This document shows, piece by piece, positions 1-12,730 of a stretch of 64,000 nt of DNA. Every line of letters begins with the position of its first letter. Within the stretch, counting starts at the first letter, position 1. The stretch comes from Siphonodentalium dalli (taxonomy: Eukaryota > Mollusca > Scaphopoda > Gadilida > Siphonodentaliidae). The notes beneath the pieces are model-generated. The model was not told the DNA's origin. It was given only the letters and a program-made list of their open reading frames with translations, and ran no database searches. The position numbers and the translations under genes are program-made. The DNA lies in NCBI GenBank assembly GCA_032622095.1, contig CP136065.1:245831474-245895473 (forward strand), given 5' to 3'.

Positions 1-952
1 ATTCTAGTTCTGAAGTCCCCGAACTGATTCCACAGAATACCAAGAGGCCACTACGTCACATAATGCCAACCAATCTAAAACGACCTTCGGGCACACGACA
101 TCGGTTTCAGCAGACGACACTTGTTAAACAGGTATTGTAACAGCGGGATTTACGAGTTGTGAAATGGCTAAACATCAGCGATCTATCCGCCTAACATAAT
201 ACCAATCAATAAACATTGATCGACTTTATTTGTCACGGATCGGAATAAATCATGTTCTACCAAACATATAATGCAGCAAAGCGAGATATTTTATGAACAA
301 ATTCGTCCCCAGGGTCAGTTTACCTTGACCCTGAACATTCTGGAAGAATTGATCATTAACATGTATCAATCGGTTTATAGCTTACATCATTGATGGAGTT
401 ATTCTGGTTTGAGTTTGATTGCCAAAGTTTTAATATGCATGATGGGCAGATGTTGCAACACGGAAGCCATTGATAAAAAAAAATGATACCTGGATGTGCT
501 GACTGGTCTTGGGAACAACTTATTCAAACTTTAAAGATACTGTTACGGGAGGTGTTGGCGGTGGGTATGCTGTTAAAATATCCACCTCCGTCAAAAACCG
601 CCATAAACAGAAAGAATAGTAAAATATAGACATACCTTGTTCTTATATCAATCAGAAATATGGCATAAACAGTATGTTATTGTCAAATGTTTTTCCTTTG
701 TTATGTAAACAAAGGCAAAAAACGTTACAGAACCTGGCTTTTGTTTAGATCCTGATATCGTAAACATAAAGAGCGTTGTTTGTTCCTGATATGGAAATAA
801 TAAAGAGCGTTTATATCATTTGTGTGTGGTTAACCAATAGAATTGAGCTGTGTTATGTAAATTGAAGCAAAACTTCTGTAACACGAGCAGGCTCGTGTTT
901 ACGTACACAATCGTACGTACGTCTTGACGACAATATACTATTTACGCGCTGA
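1..952. other. No gene seen
   Basis: AT-rich sequence with no coding frame, repeat array or RNA gene I can support. A short GTTTAGATCCTGATAT / GTTCCTGATATGGAA near-repeat at 740-805. Confidence 0.6.
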
Positions 953-1357
953 TTATGTTTGGCATATGAACAAAACTATATATATTTTAATATTCCTGTT
1001 GATGGCGATTTGAACAAATATGGACATTTCTGCAACGAACGCCGCCCGTGCCTTTAAGTCTGCTAATCTGGGAGATTTTAGGGAATTTTGTATATGATGT
1101 TCCACAGATAAATCTGCATATGTTGATACCAAAATCGCATCGCTGTCAATTTCTTCCATGCATCTCGTTTCTGCTGCAAATTCTGCACGTGTGTCTTCTC
1201 TATGGGAAGACTCATATCGTGCTATATACACCAGAAATAGACATACAATTTTACAACTATAGTGAATGCAATGGAGTATATATAATGTTAACAAAACCTT
1301 TTCCAAAAAATCAAATAAATCCAAATATACAGTTGGCCAGGACAAACTTGAAGGCAT
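953..1357 (-). CDS. Hypothetical ORF, possible small membrane protein exon
   Basis: This 134-codon minus-strand frame is not built from a repeat. It has one hydrophobic stretch near residues 20-45 (LLTLYILHCIHYSCKIVCLF) followed by a charged segment with ESSHREDTRAEFAAETRCMEE. I recognise no family. No convincing splice sites or promoter were found, and a competing 103-codon frame lies on the other strand, so it may be chance. If real, it would point away from the MAO-like gene. Confidence 0.22.
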   Translation of the reverse strand: MPSSLSWPTVYLDLFDFLEKVLLTLYILHCIHYSCKIVCLFLVYIARYESSHREDTRAEFAAETRCMEEIDSDAILVSTYADLSVEHHIQNSLKSPRLADLKARAAFVAEMSIFVQIAINRNIKIYIVLFICQT

Positions 1358-1603
1358 AGTCAGCCAGGGTTAAAACGAAATTTACCGCCATAACAGAGGT
1401 CTTCTGCAATTTAAGGAGATTTTCTGAAATATCAGTTTCAAACTATAAAATTGAAGGAGAAAATCAGTATCCTCTATAACCAATGTATGCCGAAGTACTA
1501 ATGCAACACCTGTTTACCCTCACAATAGAGAGACATGTTCTAATTATTTAGAGTTAGATCGATAGAGCGGAGTTTAACAAGAAATATTTGCAAAATATTC
1601 ACA

Positions 1604-1880
1604 TCATATAATGTCGAAGCCATGAAGCCATCTCACATATATAATGACGAAATCACATCATATAATGTCGAAATTACATCATAAAATGTCGAAACCACAT
1701 CATATAATGTCGAGTCCACATCGTATAATGGAGAAATCACACTTTGTAATGAAGAAACCACCTCATATAATGAGAAATCACCTCATATATAATGGAGTAA
1801 CCACATTATAAAATGGACAAACCACCTAATATAATGATGAACTGACTTAATATAATGTTGAAGCGACATCCATAATGATG
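1604..1880. repeat. Degenerate 20-22-bp repeat
   Basis: About a dozen diverged copies of ACATCATATAATGTCGAAA follow each other, becoming less regular toward 1880 (AATGGAG, AATGATGAA variants). Confidence 0.85.
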
Positions 1881-1945
1881 ACACGACCTCAAATATCGAA
1901 GAACCCACTTCATATAATTGCGACAAAGCCACACACGGCAGCTGT

Positions 1946-2310
1946 GGCGTTCCATATAGATGATGGTGTGGTGGTGATGGTGAATGATGTGATACTGCTC
2001 ATGATGATGTTGTTGTTATGGCGTTTCATATATGATGGTGTGGTGATGAGTGATGAATGATGGCATCATGATCATAATGATGATGTTGTTGTTATGGCGT
2101 TCCATAGATGATGATGTGGTGATGAGTGATGAATGATGGCATTATTATGATGTTGTTGTTATGTGTTCCATAGATGACGGTGTGGTGGTGATGATGATGA
2201 TGTCATACTGCATGATCATGATTATGTTGTTATGGCGTTCCATATATGATGGCGTGGTGGTGATGATGATGAATGATGTGATACAGATCATGATGTTGTT
2301 GTTGTTGCTC

Positions 2311-2342
<32 letters not shown>

Positions 2343-2345
2343 GCT
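1946..2345. repeat. Imperfect 67-76-bp repeat ending in a GTT microsatellite
   Basis: About five copies start GCGTTCCATATATGATGG (near 1946, 2021, 2097, 2164, 2235), carry GATGATGA runs and end in GTTGTTGTTATG. The last runs into a GTT/TTG microsatellite at about 2290-2345. Frames of poly-Leu or poly-Asn here are by-products. Confidence 0.9.
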
Positions 2346-2379
2346 CTTGTTGCTGATAACTGGTAGATGGTGATCATAA

Positions 2380-3064
2380 CGGTAGTGCGTGCATGTCCAC
2401 GAGCAATTTGTTGAATTTTGAATTTGTTTAATCTCAATAAAACCGTGCATATCCATACAGTATTTGAGATAAATATGAAATATAAATGTATGTGAAATTA
2501 ATATATACAAGTGATCAATAAAATGACATACAAGGAACACAAACCAATTCTCGCCATTAACATCGGCATGTATTGTCATGTATTCGCTCTATATGTTCGG
2601 TTGGTTCTGAAATTTATTTGTATATTTGTTGTTACACGACATACACAAACTATTGAGACTAACGAGCCATTAAAATGCACAATCGATGTTCATCTGTGGC
2701 GTGGGACCGTGGGAATCAGTATTGCACAATGCGCTTATAGCTGCTTTTGCATTTTTTTTGGTTAATTGCCAACATTTACCCTGTACAGGGCGACGAGAGC
2801 CAGTCTAACATTGAAGTGCTGGGGACGAGAGCCAGTCTAACACGTGTTCACCCCGAACTAGAATCTCTGTTCAGTTAGCTCTCAGTCTGCTGAGTAGAAA
2901 GGGGTCACTGTAATCCCAAGTTTAGCTTTATAACCAAGTCTCACCTCCTGTTCTTTCAAATATTCGTCGAGTTGGTTCTTGATATGTATCGGCGTTGACT
3001 ACATCGTCTACTGGTTCCATGGCTTTACAACTGTCTTTTGTATGTGTTTAGTTTTCAATAAATG
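2380..3064. other. No gene seen
   Basis: Contains a small direct repeat, ACGAGAGCCAGTCTAACA, at about 2793 and 2826. The open frame at 2511-2765 has no recognisable feature. Confidence 0.55.
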
Positions 3065-3352
3065 ATATATTATATTATGTTATATTATATTATATTATCT
3101 GTTTTATAACCAAACAAATACGAATGTTATGTTATGTTATATTATATTACATTATGGGTTTTATAACCAAACATATACGAATATTATGTTATGTTATATC
3201 ATATTACATTATGGGTTTTATAACCAAACAAATACGAATATTATGTTATGTTATATTATATTATATTATGGGTTTTATAACCAAACAAATACGAATATTA
3301 TGTTATGTTATATTATATTATATTATGGGTTTTATAACCCAACAAATACGAT
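3065..3352. repeat. 57-bp tandem array, about 5 copies
   Basis: Each unit has TTATGTTATATTATATTA, then TGGGTTTTATAACCAAAC and AAATACGAATA. The word CGAAT recurs at 3121, 3178, 3235 and 3292, an exact 57-bp step. Its period produces overlapping small frames that are not genes. Confidence 0.95.
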
Positions 3353-3639
3353 AGAAATGCACAGCACACGTTATGTAGTAATGAGCCATTTCAAAGCGAT
3401 TGATACTTAAAATAAAATAAAATAAGTATGGTGCATATATCCCTACATATCCCTATATCCGGGTATGAAGACCGCCGGTTTTCGTATTAACGATATTTCA
3501 TGTTGGAAAACATAGGGGCCTCAGTTGTTTCTTCCTCTGTTTATTTTTCACCGTGTGATGTTTCTGCCGATGGCCAAGACAAGTTACTTCTGTTGCGAGA
3601 CATGGTGTTGTTGCTGTCGTGTTTGTTGTTGCTGTTTTT

Positions 3640-3735
3640 ACTGCTGCTATTATGGTGGTGGTGGTGGTGGGGATGGTGGTGGTGCACATGGTGGCGGTGG
3701 TGGTAGTGGTGGTGTTGATGGCGGCAGTGGTATCT
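3640..3735. repeat. TGG/GGT-rich microsatellite
   Basis: A purine-rich run of TGG and GGT triplets with interruptions, next to GTTGTTGCTGTT triplets at 3605-3640. It gives Gly-, Trp- or His-rich frames that are not genes. Confidence 0.9.
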
Positions 3736-3874
3736 GCACTCTATGCTAATTAGAACAAGAGGTTGCACTGGTTGTGCAGGCCATACACCACACGGTGGCA
3801 AATTCATGGGCAGGTAGGAACCCAAATGTGACCCGCCATATCAAATCCAGTCGTAAATCGGGATTTTTTTTACC

Positions 3875-3956
3875 CTGTGCCAATGCATTCTCTTATATAT
3901 GCGAGTCGACCATAGGTCGCCTCGCATATATAAGATATAAGAGAATGCATTGGCCT
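3875..3956. repeat. Palindromic MITE core (AATGCATTCTC type)
   Basis: Inverted repeat of CCAATGCATTCTCTTATATA and GCGAG around a CGACCATAGGTCG centre. The right arm has an extra ATAAGAT insertion. Only a fragment of the surrounding element (the ACCCTGTGCC edge) is visible. Confidence 0.85.
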
Positions 3957-4127
3957 AACAATTTTTTATAATTTTAATAAAAAAAAATTCTTGTATTCTT
4001 TAACAATTTTATAATTTCACCCATACAGAGCCCCAGACAAACATGAGCAGACGACACTCTTCTATATGCTTCTATATATGTGTGGGGCTCCCTGCAGGGT
4101 AATGGATGTTTTTTTTTTTTTTATGTC

Positions 4128-4883
4128 CTAAAAATTGTAAGAAACATTTATTTTAAAAAAATGATAAAAAATTGTTAGGCCACAATGGCATTGGGGGCTG
4201 TCAGAGATATAATTTTGGAACATATCGGAACGTAGGCTGCTGCATTTGTTACGCAATTTGGCATGGGCGACATTAAGCGTTCTACGACCTGTATAGAAGT
4301 ATGATGGTGGTTTTACTGTAGGATCTATTAATTCGAGATAAAATTTGAAGTCTGCGATAGATTCGGCATCTGTTATTTCTGTGGGTATGTCATTCCACGA
4401 TTTTAAAGTAGCGGGGGAGAATGATTTTTTAAAATGCTCGGTGTTACAGAAGTAAGAATAGAATTTTCCCGGTTTTCTCAAGTTATATCCAGAGACTTCA
4501 GATGATCTAGGTGTTAGAAGATTTTGTAGGTATTCGGGGGCATCGTCATTTACTATTTTATACATTGCTTGTAGTTTATGGATCTCTCTTCTCTTGCTCA
4601 GTGTTGGCCAGCCAACTTAATTTAGGAGGTTTATATTGGACACTGATCGTGTGAGGCCACTAACTGTTCGGGCGGCATCGCAATGTAATCGGTCGATCTT
4701 CTCGGTTAGGTATTTGGGGGCACAATCCCAGACTACATCGAAGTAATCAAATAGTGGTAGGATAAAAGTTTTATAAATGCTTTCAAGCGATCTTCGGTCA
4801 AGCTGATACTTAAATCTTCGGAGCTGTGCTAAGCGTGAGGCTATTCTGTTTTTTATACCATTTAGCCGACGATGCTTCGCCAT
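4128..4883 (-). pseudogene. Non-LTR retrotransposon fragment, C-terminal end of reverse transcriptase
   Basis: Two minus-strand frames carry adjacent parts of one protein. The first (4883 to 4617) has SRLAQLRRFKYQLDRRSLES, then YKTFILPLFDYFDVVWD and AARTVSGLTRSVS, typical of the end of non-LTR reverse transcriptases. The second (about 4616 to 4128) has RREIHKLQAMYKIVND, YNLRKPGKF and KKSFSPATLKSWNDIPTEI, the usual C-terminal tail. A frameshift near 4616 separates them. The catalytic fingers/palm are missing, so this is a 5'-truncated dead copy. Confidence 0.8.
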
Positions 4884-5076
4884 GCACTATTGGTTCTGTA
4901 GATTTAATAACCAAACGAGCAGTATATAAGTGTAGGTAATTTTGCTTCTACAAACCAAATACAAACTGTGTGAATTGTCACCCAGAACCAAATACTGGTT
5001 CTTCGTTTTGGTTTACCGGTCACTTTTGTTGTAGTGTAGGATGTGCTAACAACCCATGCTCATATATTATGGGTTA

Positions 5077-5312
5077 ACCCTTTCATGCGGGAGCTGTACT
5101 TGTGCATCATTAAAGATCCTGTGCCATTACATTTAGCTCATATGTGCGAGCCTCCCCATATAGGGAGCCTCGCATAGATAAGAGAATGTACTGGCTTACA
5201 AGATCAAGGTAAATTTTGTTAAACCAATGTATTCTCTTATATATAATGCGAGGCTCCCCGTGGGAGACTCCAAACTCTCATATAGAAGAGAATGCATTGG
5301 CACAGGGATTCC
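5077..5312. repeat. TTAA-type MITE, CATG-ended subfamily, partial
   Basis: It starts TTAACCCTTTCATGCGGGAG, then ATTAAAGATCCTGTGCC and two palindromic AATGCATTCTC-type cores with GCGAGGCTCCC centres. The right end is not recognisable: after GCACAGGG the sequence changes. Confidence 0.75.
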
Positions 5313-5369
5313 GCGTGGGGTGAAGGAGAAGATCGCTGGATTTTGTTTGATCATCCCGGGTGCTTTTCA

Positions 5370-5763
5370 AAAGTACTCGATCCGATTCGATGGTCTCCAT
5401 ATCATCAGATTTCAAGAACAATGTTTTGGAAATGCCTCTATAGTATAAAATTTCCCAAAACCTGTTATTTATCAACATTTTGTGCAACTAAATTTTGCCG
5501 GTTTGTCAAATATCTGACACAAAAAGGCTACTTGATTTTAGAGTTATCCATCTTCATCCGCTATTTGGTCCGATGCAGTCTTCTTATCGACTTTTACTGG
5601 GCCACTAAATATTCCAGACGGTGAAAAATAATAGATTTAAAAAATCGATATCTGATCACTCTGAGCTTTGATAAGTGGGTTCCTCGACTCGAATCATATA
5701 TTATTACCTCCGAATCCAACTAAATAGTAATTGAGGGGTGCTTAATCAGATTGAGTACCTTTA
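5370..5763. repeat. MITE with GGTACTCAATCCGAT termini
   Basis: Ends are AAAGTACTCGATCCGATTCG and the inverse AGATTGAGTACCTTTAA. The interior shares TTGATTTTAGAGTTATCCATC and GACTCGAATCAAATATT with copies at 12.7, 13.8, 16.6, 19.2 and 47.3 kb. Confidence 0.85.
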
Positions 5764-6385
5764 ACGAAATTCACCGTTCCATCAAGTCAGAGTGATACGT
5801 ATATCATGGACAACAAAATATTGCTGGAATAATCGAAACGATTTGTATTATAAAAAGTCATGCAACTGATATTTCCATGCAATTCCATCGTTTTGTACAA
5901 CATATAGTCTGTGTTTAAAAAGAGCTGTGTTTAAAAAGAGCATCGGAAAGAGATACCGCATATTTTGAGTAAATTCAACAATATATAATAACACAAATGT
6001 AAAAGCAAATGGTTCGTTCGTGGTCTGGCAATTGTTCAGCATATTTGTGATACACACATCACTGATAAGCTATTAATGGGCCATTTAAAAGCGATCGATG
6101 TACATTTTCATGTCGCCATAATGCGTCGACTTGTTTGACGGATATACGCGGTGTCGGATTTAAATGTCGTTAATATCGCATGATATCAACCCGGCGCTGG
6201 TTTAAATGCCATTAAATTATGCAGATGGTAAGGTTCCCGTGAGTATATACGATCCGCGTCGACGACAAGGCCTTGATACCTTAAACGGAATAATTTCCCA
6301 GCACCATGCATTCCAAATATATATTATATACCCTGATTTGTTATCGATGATATTATCTATGGTCTATGAATTGTATAGATATAAC
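5764..6385. other. No gene seen
   Basis: AT-rich unique sequence; a small GTTTAAAAAGAGC direct repeat near 5910-5940. Confidence 0.55.
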
Positions 6386-6458
6386 ACACGCCCGATAACC
6401 CTATAGGCTGGTGGCTGTGGGTAGGCATATTGCTGTAGTGATATTGCGTGGCGGGTTT
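6386..6458. repeat. Left arm of a distant inverted-repeat pair
   Basis: ACACGCCCGATAACCCTATA and the following GGCTGGTGGCTGTGGGTAGG recur in inverse orientation at 10593-10665, with about two mismatches over some 70 bp. Confidence 0.85.
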
Positions 6459-9413
6459 CTCAACCTAGGTATGTTTTAGATTATAATTGATCAAATACGC
6501 TGTAAAAGGTCAGATTTTTTTATCACGTCAGATGCAGTAATGTCTGATTTATAAGTTTAACCTCTTGGTAACAATTTGGCATTGTAGAATACGTTGTTTG
6601 AAGACAAAATATCTCGGATTTTGTCGACTTTTTCAAACTTTCAAAGTAAACAGACTCCCAAATTTGCTCAGCATGTCGATTTGTAAGTTATTTTCGTGGA
6701 TACATGTGGTATAGTATCTCAGTGACAAGACAAACATGACTACGAACTCAAATAATGCATTTTTCAGTTAAAAAAAGCTATTTGACATACTGTCCCGTCA
6801 ATATTTTGTGGTAGGCATATTGAATAGCCAAACACCGAGAGGATAGACATATGGCAAACACAGATACGCATGTAGCACAATGATCAATAGTGGTTTTAGT
6901 CTGAGAAAAATGCTTTTGTGATGTTATATTATTCACATTTAGTGTTGTAAATTCACATCGTCCATGAGTCAGGAAACATACACTACTTATTTCCAATAAC
7001 TAAATACTGGCAGTTGTAATGTAAAACGTTTTAACTGTGACAAACTTGCAAAATGGGGTTTTAATTGAAAATGGGGAAAGTATAGCCCAAACTATTCAGC
7101 ATATTTTAATGTAAAAAAAATGAGTCATGCCAGCTTTGTGCAGTTTTCAGGCTGAATGGTCATGGTCCACTACATATAGATAATATAACTACCATTTATA
7201 GCCGGTTTTATTTTTGGCGTTCTGCGAAAGAATGGCGTTCATATATTTGTTTTTTTCTCTTCGACCAGAACGATTCATGTTTACGCCGGTTTATGGAATA
7301 TAAACCGCACACAAATAAATAACAGCATACGATGCTATTAACAATAATTCAATGTCCCGCCAATGCTAAATGTAGCTAAAAGTTATACATAATTTTATGT
7401 GGTATCAATATAGGTAAAGGCATTGGGCTCAGAGAAATATCAGGTGCGAAAATTAAGGTACGCTAGATCCTGTATAGCTAGAGCATACATGTAGTGGACC
7501 TGGACCATGACCCAGTTATGCCGCATATACATAAACAGGAGCACGAGCAATAATACAAATGTGTGTGGGCCGTTAACTTAATTGACCCTACCGCAATTAG
7601 CTGTGTGAGCCAATGAGATAATTGCATTATACAGCCTGGAGCAATGGTCGCTTCTGCGAATAGGCGGTTAGACAAAAAGACTCATTTTACCGGCTTACTC
7701 TATGTCGCTTTGATTTTGTTTTGTATAAAAGAGTATTGGTTTCATGTAAGTTGACACAATATAATAATATAACAGTAACAGAATGCGAAAGCTTCGCCCT
7801 ATGGGCTTTTTGGATTAGTAAATTATGAAGGTTGGACATGTCACGCTGAGCTAGAGAAGTGACAACTGGAAATAAGAGGAGGGGATTAGGAAGTGCTAGA
7901 TAAGCTTATTAGTTAAAACTATCAAATCAAACTATGTACACATTTGAGATAATGGACCACATAGTGTTGTAATATCCAAGGGATGATTTGTTGGGGAAAG
8001 AGGGACACTAAAATGGCCAAAGTATATGACAGCACCTGTTAAATTCACCTGTTGTCGATTAATACAGACTGATTAGGGCGCCTCTTCCTGATAGCTTTCG
8101 GATTTGTGAAAGTAATGAAAAATAATTTCTCAATATGCTGAAACATGTTTGTTCTATACGCGTAATGTGCCAATTATGAAGATTATTAATTGTTATTATA
8201 ACATTTTTTTTTTAAATTTAAATGTCTTTATTAATTCCTTAGATATATAAGTCACGTTTTTACATAGCCCATACACACCCACATGGCAGGGACAAAGGCG
8301 TTCTTTTTGTCTGAAACAAAAGGATTATTATATATTGTACAGATGTTGCCCCATAACGACCTTCTTGGTAATAGGGTGGTCTGCTCTACGTCATTTGAAA
8401 ATTGAAAATTATTACAAGTTACAACACACAGAGGCTCCATACACACGGCAAACAGTCCCTATATTATTCTAGGACATATATAAACACTATATTGCAATAT
8501 ATGCCGTATGTATTGGAACCTATGTCTATGGAATTGCATACAAGTCCTCTAATTTTTATCGAAATAGGGAAATTGTATGGTACACCATCGATAAATTGAT
8601 AGATCGTGTGTCTATTGTGAAGAGATATATTATAATAACATTAAATATTTATTATGTGTTACATATCCAGCTTGACAAGAACAGTGAATATCCGAAATTA
8701 TCGAACAATTTATCTCAAAATCGACGCCATGATGTGCAGGTTCATTTTTCATCATGCTTCGGTGGTAAATTGCCACAATAAAGAACTTGTCGTCGCAAAT
8801 AAACATTGAAACTGAATGTATGTAGCCTTCACTAAAGTACTTGTATTCTTGTTGCCGCGATTTCAATGAAGTACAAGTCGAATTGAAGAAAAATCCAGCT
8901 GCGAATTCATTCTGGTGGTAAGTCCACCAAATTTGAAACACGTCGTTCCTTGTTGTCAGACATATCGGCGTGTGATGTCTAACCTGCTATAATTCAGTCT
9001 GGCAATTTATGGCAGGCGTGGTTATCGCCGCTGGGCAGTAGCGTGAATTGAGTGGGCGCTGTTGTCTCATGGGCTATATATAGGAGGAATCGCCGTGAGA
9101 TTTTCGTGTGCATTTATAGTGGTAAATGTTTTTGTCAATACCATGGGGCAGGTTTTTGGGTGCGTCTAAAATTCACCGAGTACGATATCATATCGGAGAA
9201 ATGATCACCTCAGAAAAAAAACATCGAGTTGTCATCGCGGGATGATTTCAGATTTTCTGACATTTAAATCTAAGATTCTGCTTCTAAATGCAGAAATTAG
9301 TCAATAAATCTGATAAAATGTATTAAAACTTAGAAATAATTAGTATTTATTCAGTTTATTATGAAATAATAGCACAAATTTTAGCGGGTTTTGAAACTTC
9401 CGTTTAAACTGTA
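6459..9413. other. No gene seen between the inverted-repeat arms (left part)
   Basis: AT-rich, short frames only, no transposase or RNA signature. A TATA-like CTATATATAGGAGG at 9073-9086 has no associated gene. Confidence 0.5.
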
Positions 9414-9585
9414 ATGCATATCTCAGAAATAGTTGACGTTAGAAGGCCATTAGTGAAAGGGCCGACACTTTGTACCTACATCATACCCAACCTGTCCCAC
9501 GGTATTGACAAAAAATGCCAACCATTTATAGTGGTCCAATTGTATTTATATCTGACTCAGGCTCCGCTCAATTATCTATTTCAGA

Positions 9586-9650
9586 AAGAAGCTAAAATAA
9601 TGTCGGAACCAGAAGAAATAGAGCCCGATCTAGATGAATCTTTGTGTTAA
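9586..9650 (+). CDS. Possible terminal exon with acidic tail
   Basis: A splice-acceptor-like ATTATCTATTTCAG is followed by an open frame KEAKIMSEPEEIEPDLDESLC and a TAA stop; AATAAA occurs at 9791-9796. This could be the last exon of an unrecognised + strand gene. No upstream exon was identified, and one short acidic peptide is weak evidence. Confidence 0.18.
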
Positions 9651-9659
9651 TTTTCTTAT

Positions 9660-10592
9660 ATTGAGCAGTGTGTAGCCCATACAACATCTTTACCAACGTA
9701 TTCAACACGTATACAATACGGAAAACGTCGACGTCACGAGTCACAAATTACGTCAACTTTATCTTTTGAACAAGAACTACAAACTTTATTAATAAAGTCG
9801 CCTATCAGTTTGATAAAAATGGCTATAAATTACGGCAGAAACGAATCAATAAACGCTAAATCTCGATGTTGAATAGTTCTAGTGGGTGTGTAATAAAACA
9901 CAACCACACATTATGTGTGCGTGGTGAGAAAATTAAATTATGCTGCAAGTTACAACTCGCGCCCCATCGTTGTAACGTTGTAACATTCCGCGTAACAAAC
10001 TCATGCGTTAATGTTCACGTCATGCACACATATGTGTGGTTCTGTCTATTTTATATGAATGAATAATCATTCCAGAGTGTATTTATCAAATAATATATGC
10101 CAGAAGTTGCATATTGTTGGCTTTAAAGTGCTAAATTGGAGCTTGGTCAATATTTACCACGTGCCTATCAACAATGCCACTTGCCTATCATAACAAGTTT
10201 GTGCTTTGCCATGAGCCTATCTGCGGAGGCAATATGCCTGTCATAAATTTGTGATATGACACTCAGGAAAATCGATATTTTTCCACGAAAAATATGTGTT
10301 TTATTGTGGATTTTGGTTTCATTGTATCAATGGAATGTGCATCTAGTGACATGTGTACATGAAGCCTACATATCGAGATTTCTACCATTTATATTAGGTA
10401 GTTTCTTTGATAAACGACAAAAACCGGTTGTAAAATTCGACAAATTACGTAATAAAAAATATATCTAAAGGCACACGACTATCACAAACGATGTATGAAT
10501 ACACCATTCATGGTCCTATCTAATGCCATAAGCGTTCTCGTCGGGTGGATTCCAGAATTTATGATTTTCCTCAATTTCTGAGCACACGTGTG
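9660..10592. other. No gene seen
   Basis: Short frames only. AATAAA words at 9791 and 9849. A loose repeat of the phrase GTGCCTATCA / TTGCCTATCA / GAGCCTATC at 10160-10220. Confidence 0.5.
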
Positions 10593-10665
10593 AAAACCGC
10601 CACGCAATCTCACTACAGCAATATGCCTACCCACAGCCACCAGCCTATAGGGTTATCGGGCGTGT
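10593..10665. repeat. Right arm of the distant inverted-repeat pair
   Basis: Inverse of 6386-6458, ending ...GGGTTATCGGGCGTGT. The two arms face each other across 4.1 kb, so they could bound a single element or be two independent insertions. Confidence 0.85.
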
Positions 10666-10912
10666 AACATAACGTGGGACGATGCACTCTTTATACATGC
10701 ACGTAGACTATACCGAAAAAGCAACGTGAATTTTCTCTTATATATATATCATATATAGTTGACGTCGTCGTCAATGGCAGTGTACGCGGTGCGTTTGTTT
10801 TGTATATTGGTTCAGTTGAGGTTTATTGTCGTTTCACTGGCTCGCTAGATCACGAAGGATCAATTGCAAGCATGTGAACCACATGCCCCTGGGGGGGAAA
10901 TACCAGATTTTA

Positions 10913-11047
10913 TTAGTTATCTTCGGCAACATCGGGGGGTAGATTTAATACCTGCATGGATGTCGATTTGAACCCCGAGGCGAAGCCAAGGATTAAAAAG
11001 TCCATGTACTAAATCTGCATGTACCCCTCGATGTTGCCGGAGATAAC
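10913..11047. repeat. Imperfect inverted repeat
   Basis: GTTATCTTCGGCAACATCGG followed by GGGGTAGATTT is mirrored by AAATCTGCATGTACCCCTCG then ATGTTGCCGGAGATAAC. Arms are about 45 bp with a few mismatches. Confidence 0.8.
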
Positions 11048-11440
11048 GATTTTGTCCCCACAACAATAGCCATGTCTCCTTAATTTAAGTGTGTTTTCAT
11101 AGGTTCTCCGATTAATTATCATCAATAAGAATACTTTAGTATCCGACCTAAGGATCTGGCGGCAGGTGACGTCAAACTCGGCGTGCGAGAGCACCGTCAC
11201 GTTTGGTGGAAACTGGTGGAAACTGCCAGTGCAAGGGTCATCCATATACCCACGAAGTTTCACGTGCTCATATATACCCCCGATATTAGATCAGATAACT
11301 AATAATATACTACCAGTGACAAGGATCACAAGTCACACCAACTATCATACTATTATTCCTCATAGATTCTCACAAATCATTTATATCAGACACAATATAT
11401 TTCAATGTGTCTTATTGGCCATGACATTCCCTTTCTTTTG

Positions 11441-11728
11441 ATGTATAATTCGATAGTATATCAAACGAAGGTAAGTCGATATATCGTATCGAAAACTAAC
11501 GAAACTTGCCAACAAAAAGCGGTCGTCAGTTTCCATGTCCGGTTAGTAATGATTATACACGATGACACCAATTAAATTATTACGATCACAATTGCCGAAA
11601 TTGCGAATTCCCGTAAGATATGTCGACTTCGCGTCAATTGACTCCGTCAAGTTATATATCAAACGAAATATAACGAAATGAAACGATGTCTTTACTTCCC
11701 TTCGTTTGATACTATCGAATTATACATA
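11441..11728. repeat. MITE with 28-bp terminal inverted repeats
   Basis: The left end ATGTATAATTCGATAGTAT followed by ATCAAACGAAGG is mirrored by CTTCGTTTGATACTATCGAA then TTATACAT. About 288 bp, no ORF. TA- or AT-rich flanks prevent a firm target-site call. Confidence 0.8.
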
Positions 11729-12730
11729 AAAAAATAATTTTGAGAATCTATATTAGGAATATGATAGATAGATGGCGTGTTTTTTCCCCAAAATCTGACT
11801 TGCGAGCCTTGTCACGGGTATTATATCTAATGGTTATATCTGGTATTTCCTCTCAGGGGCCTGCATGTGGTGTAAACTGGTAAAAATAATTTCATGAACT
11901 CGTTTGTTCTGACGTTGTATGTGATGGTACAGCGATAACGGTATATTCGAGTTGTATATACCTATAGCGATACGACAAACGGATGCAATACAGTTAATTA
12001 TCATGTCCACATATACATGTGCCGTTCTATATTTATTGCACACCGAATATTGTATATTGTAGTATAATAAATTTAGTTTAAGTTTATTTCATTTAACTGA
12101 ACAAATTGGTGAATTATAATATGTTGACTATATATATCACAATTAAGAGTGAAGATATGTATTGAACCCTTTGACACCTTCTGTCTTTTTCCAAATGTAT
12201 ATATCCACCCCACCCCTTGTCGCCATGCATAATTTATATATGTCTCTGTGTAAATTCCATGCTGCATCTCTATTAATAGAGTTCTATGAACCACTCTGGT
12301 ATGGTATATAAATAGTTCTCGAATAATATAACGAAATTTCTCGTGTTGAAACCATTGTTATATAAACAAAATTGTTAGAATTTTGACGACAAACATCTCT
12401 AATTGTGTACAGGTGTATAGAGAGTTCAAATAGTTTAATCTCAATTCCATTTTAAGAATATTTTTCAATGCTTGACCTTTTCCAATATTTACCGTTAAGT
12501 TTGGATATATATATTGGACTATAATTTGACTTTTATCGCCAATTCCACTGTAGGCCTAACAGTGATGTTTACATAACAATGCATGGTTTTGACATGCATG
12601 CATACGTATATGTGCTGTTTTTTATATAGTTTCTACTCTTCGTGTAATGGAGGTAATACATAGTGACTAATAATGAAAATGTAAACAATGTCAGTCTATT
12701 TTGTAATTCATGTTGATGATAGACTTTTTA
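11729..12730. other. No gene seen
   Basis: AT-rich unique sequence with short minus-strand frames that show no family feature. Confidence 0.5.

Noticed and set aside
2145-2579. Asn-rich 144-codon frame
   Set aside because: Translation of the GTT microsatellite and the 67-76-bp repeats.
3498-3825. Gly-, His-, Thr- or Cys-rich frames on both strands
   Set aside because: They come from the TGG/GTT microsatellite.
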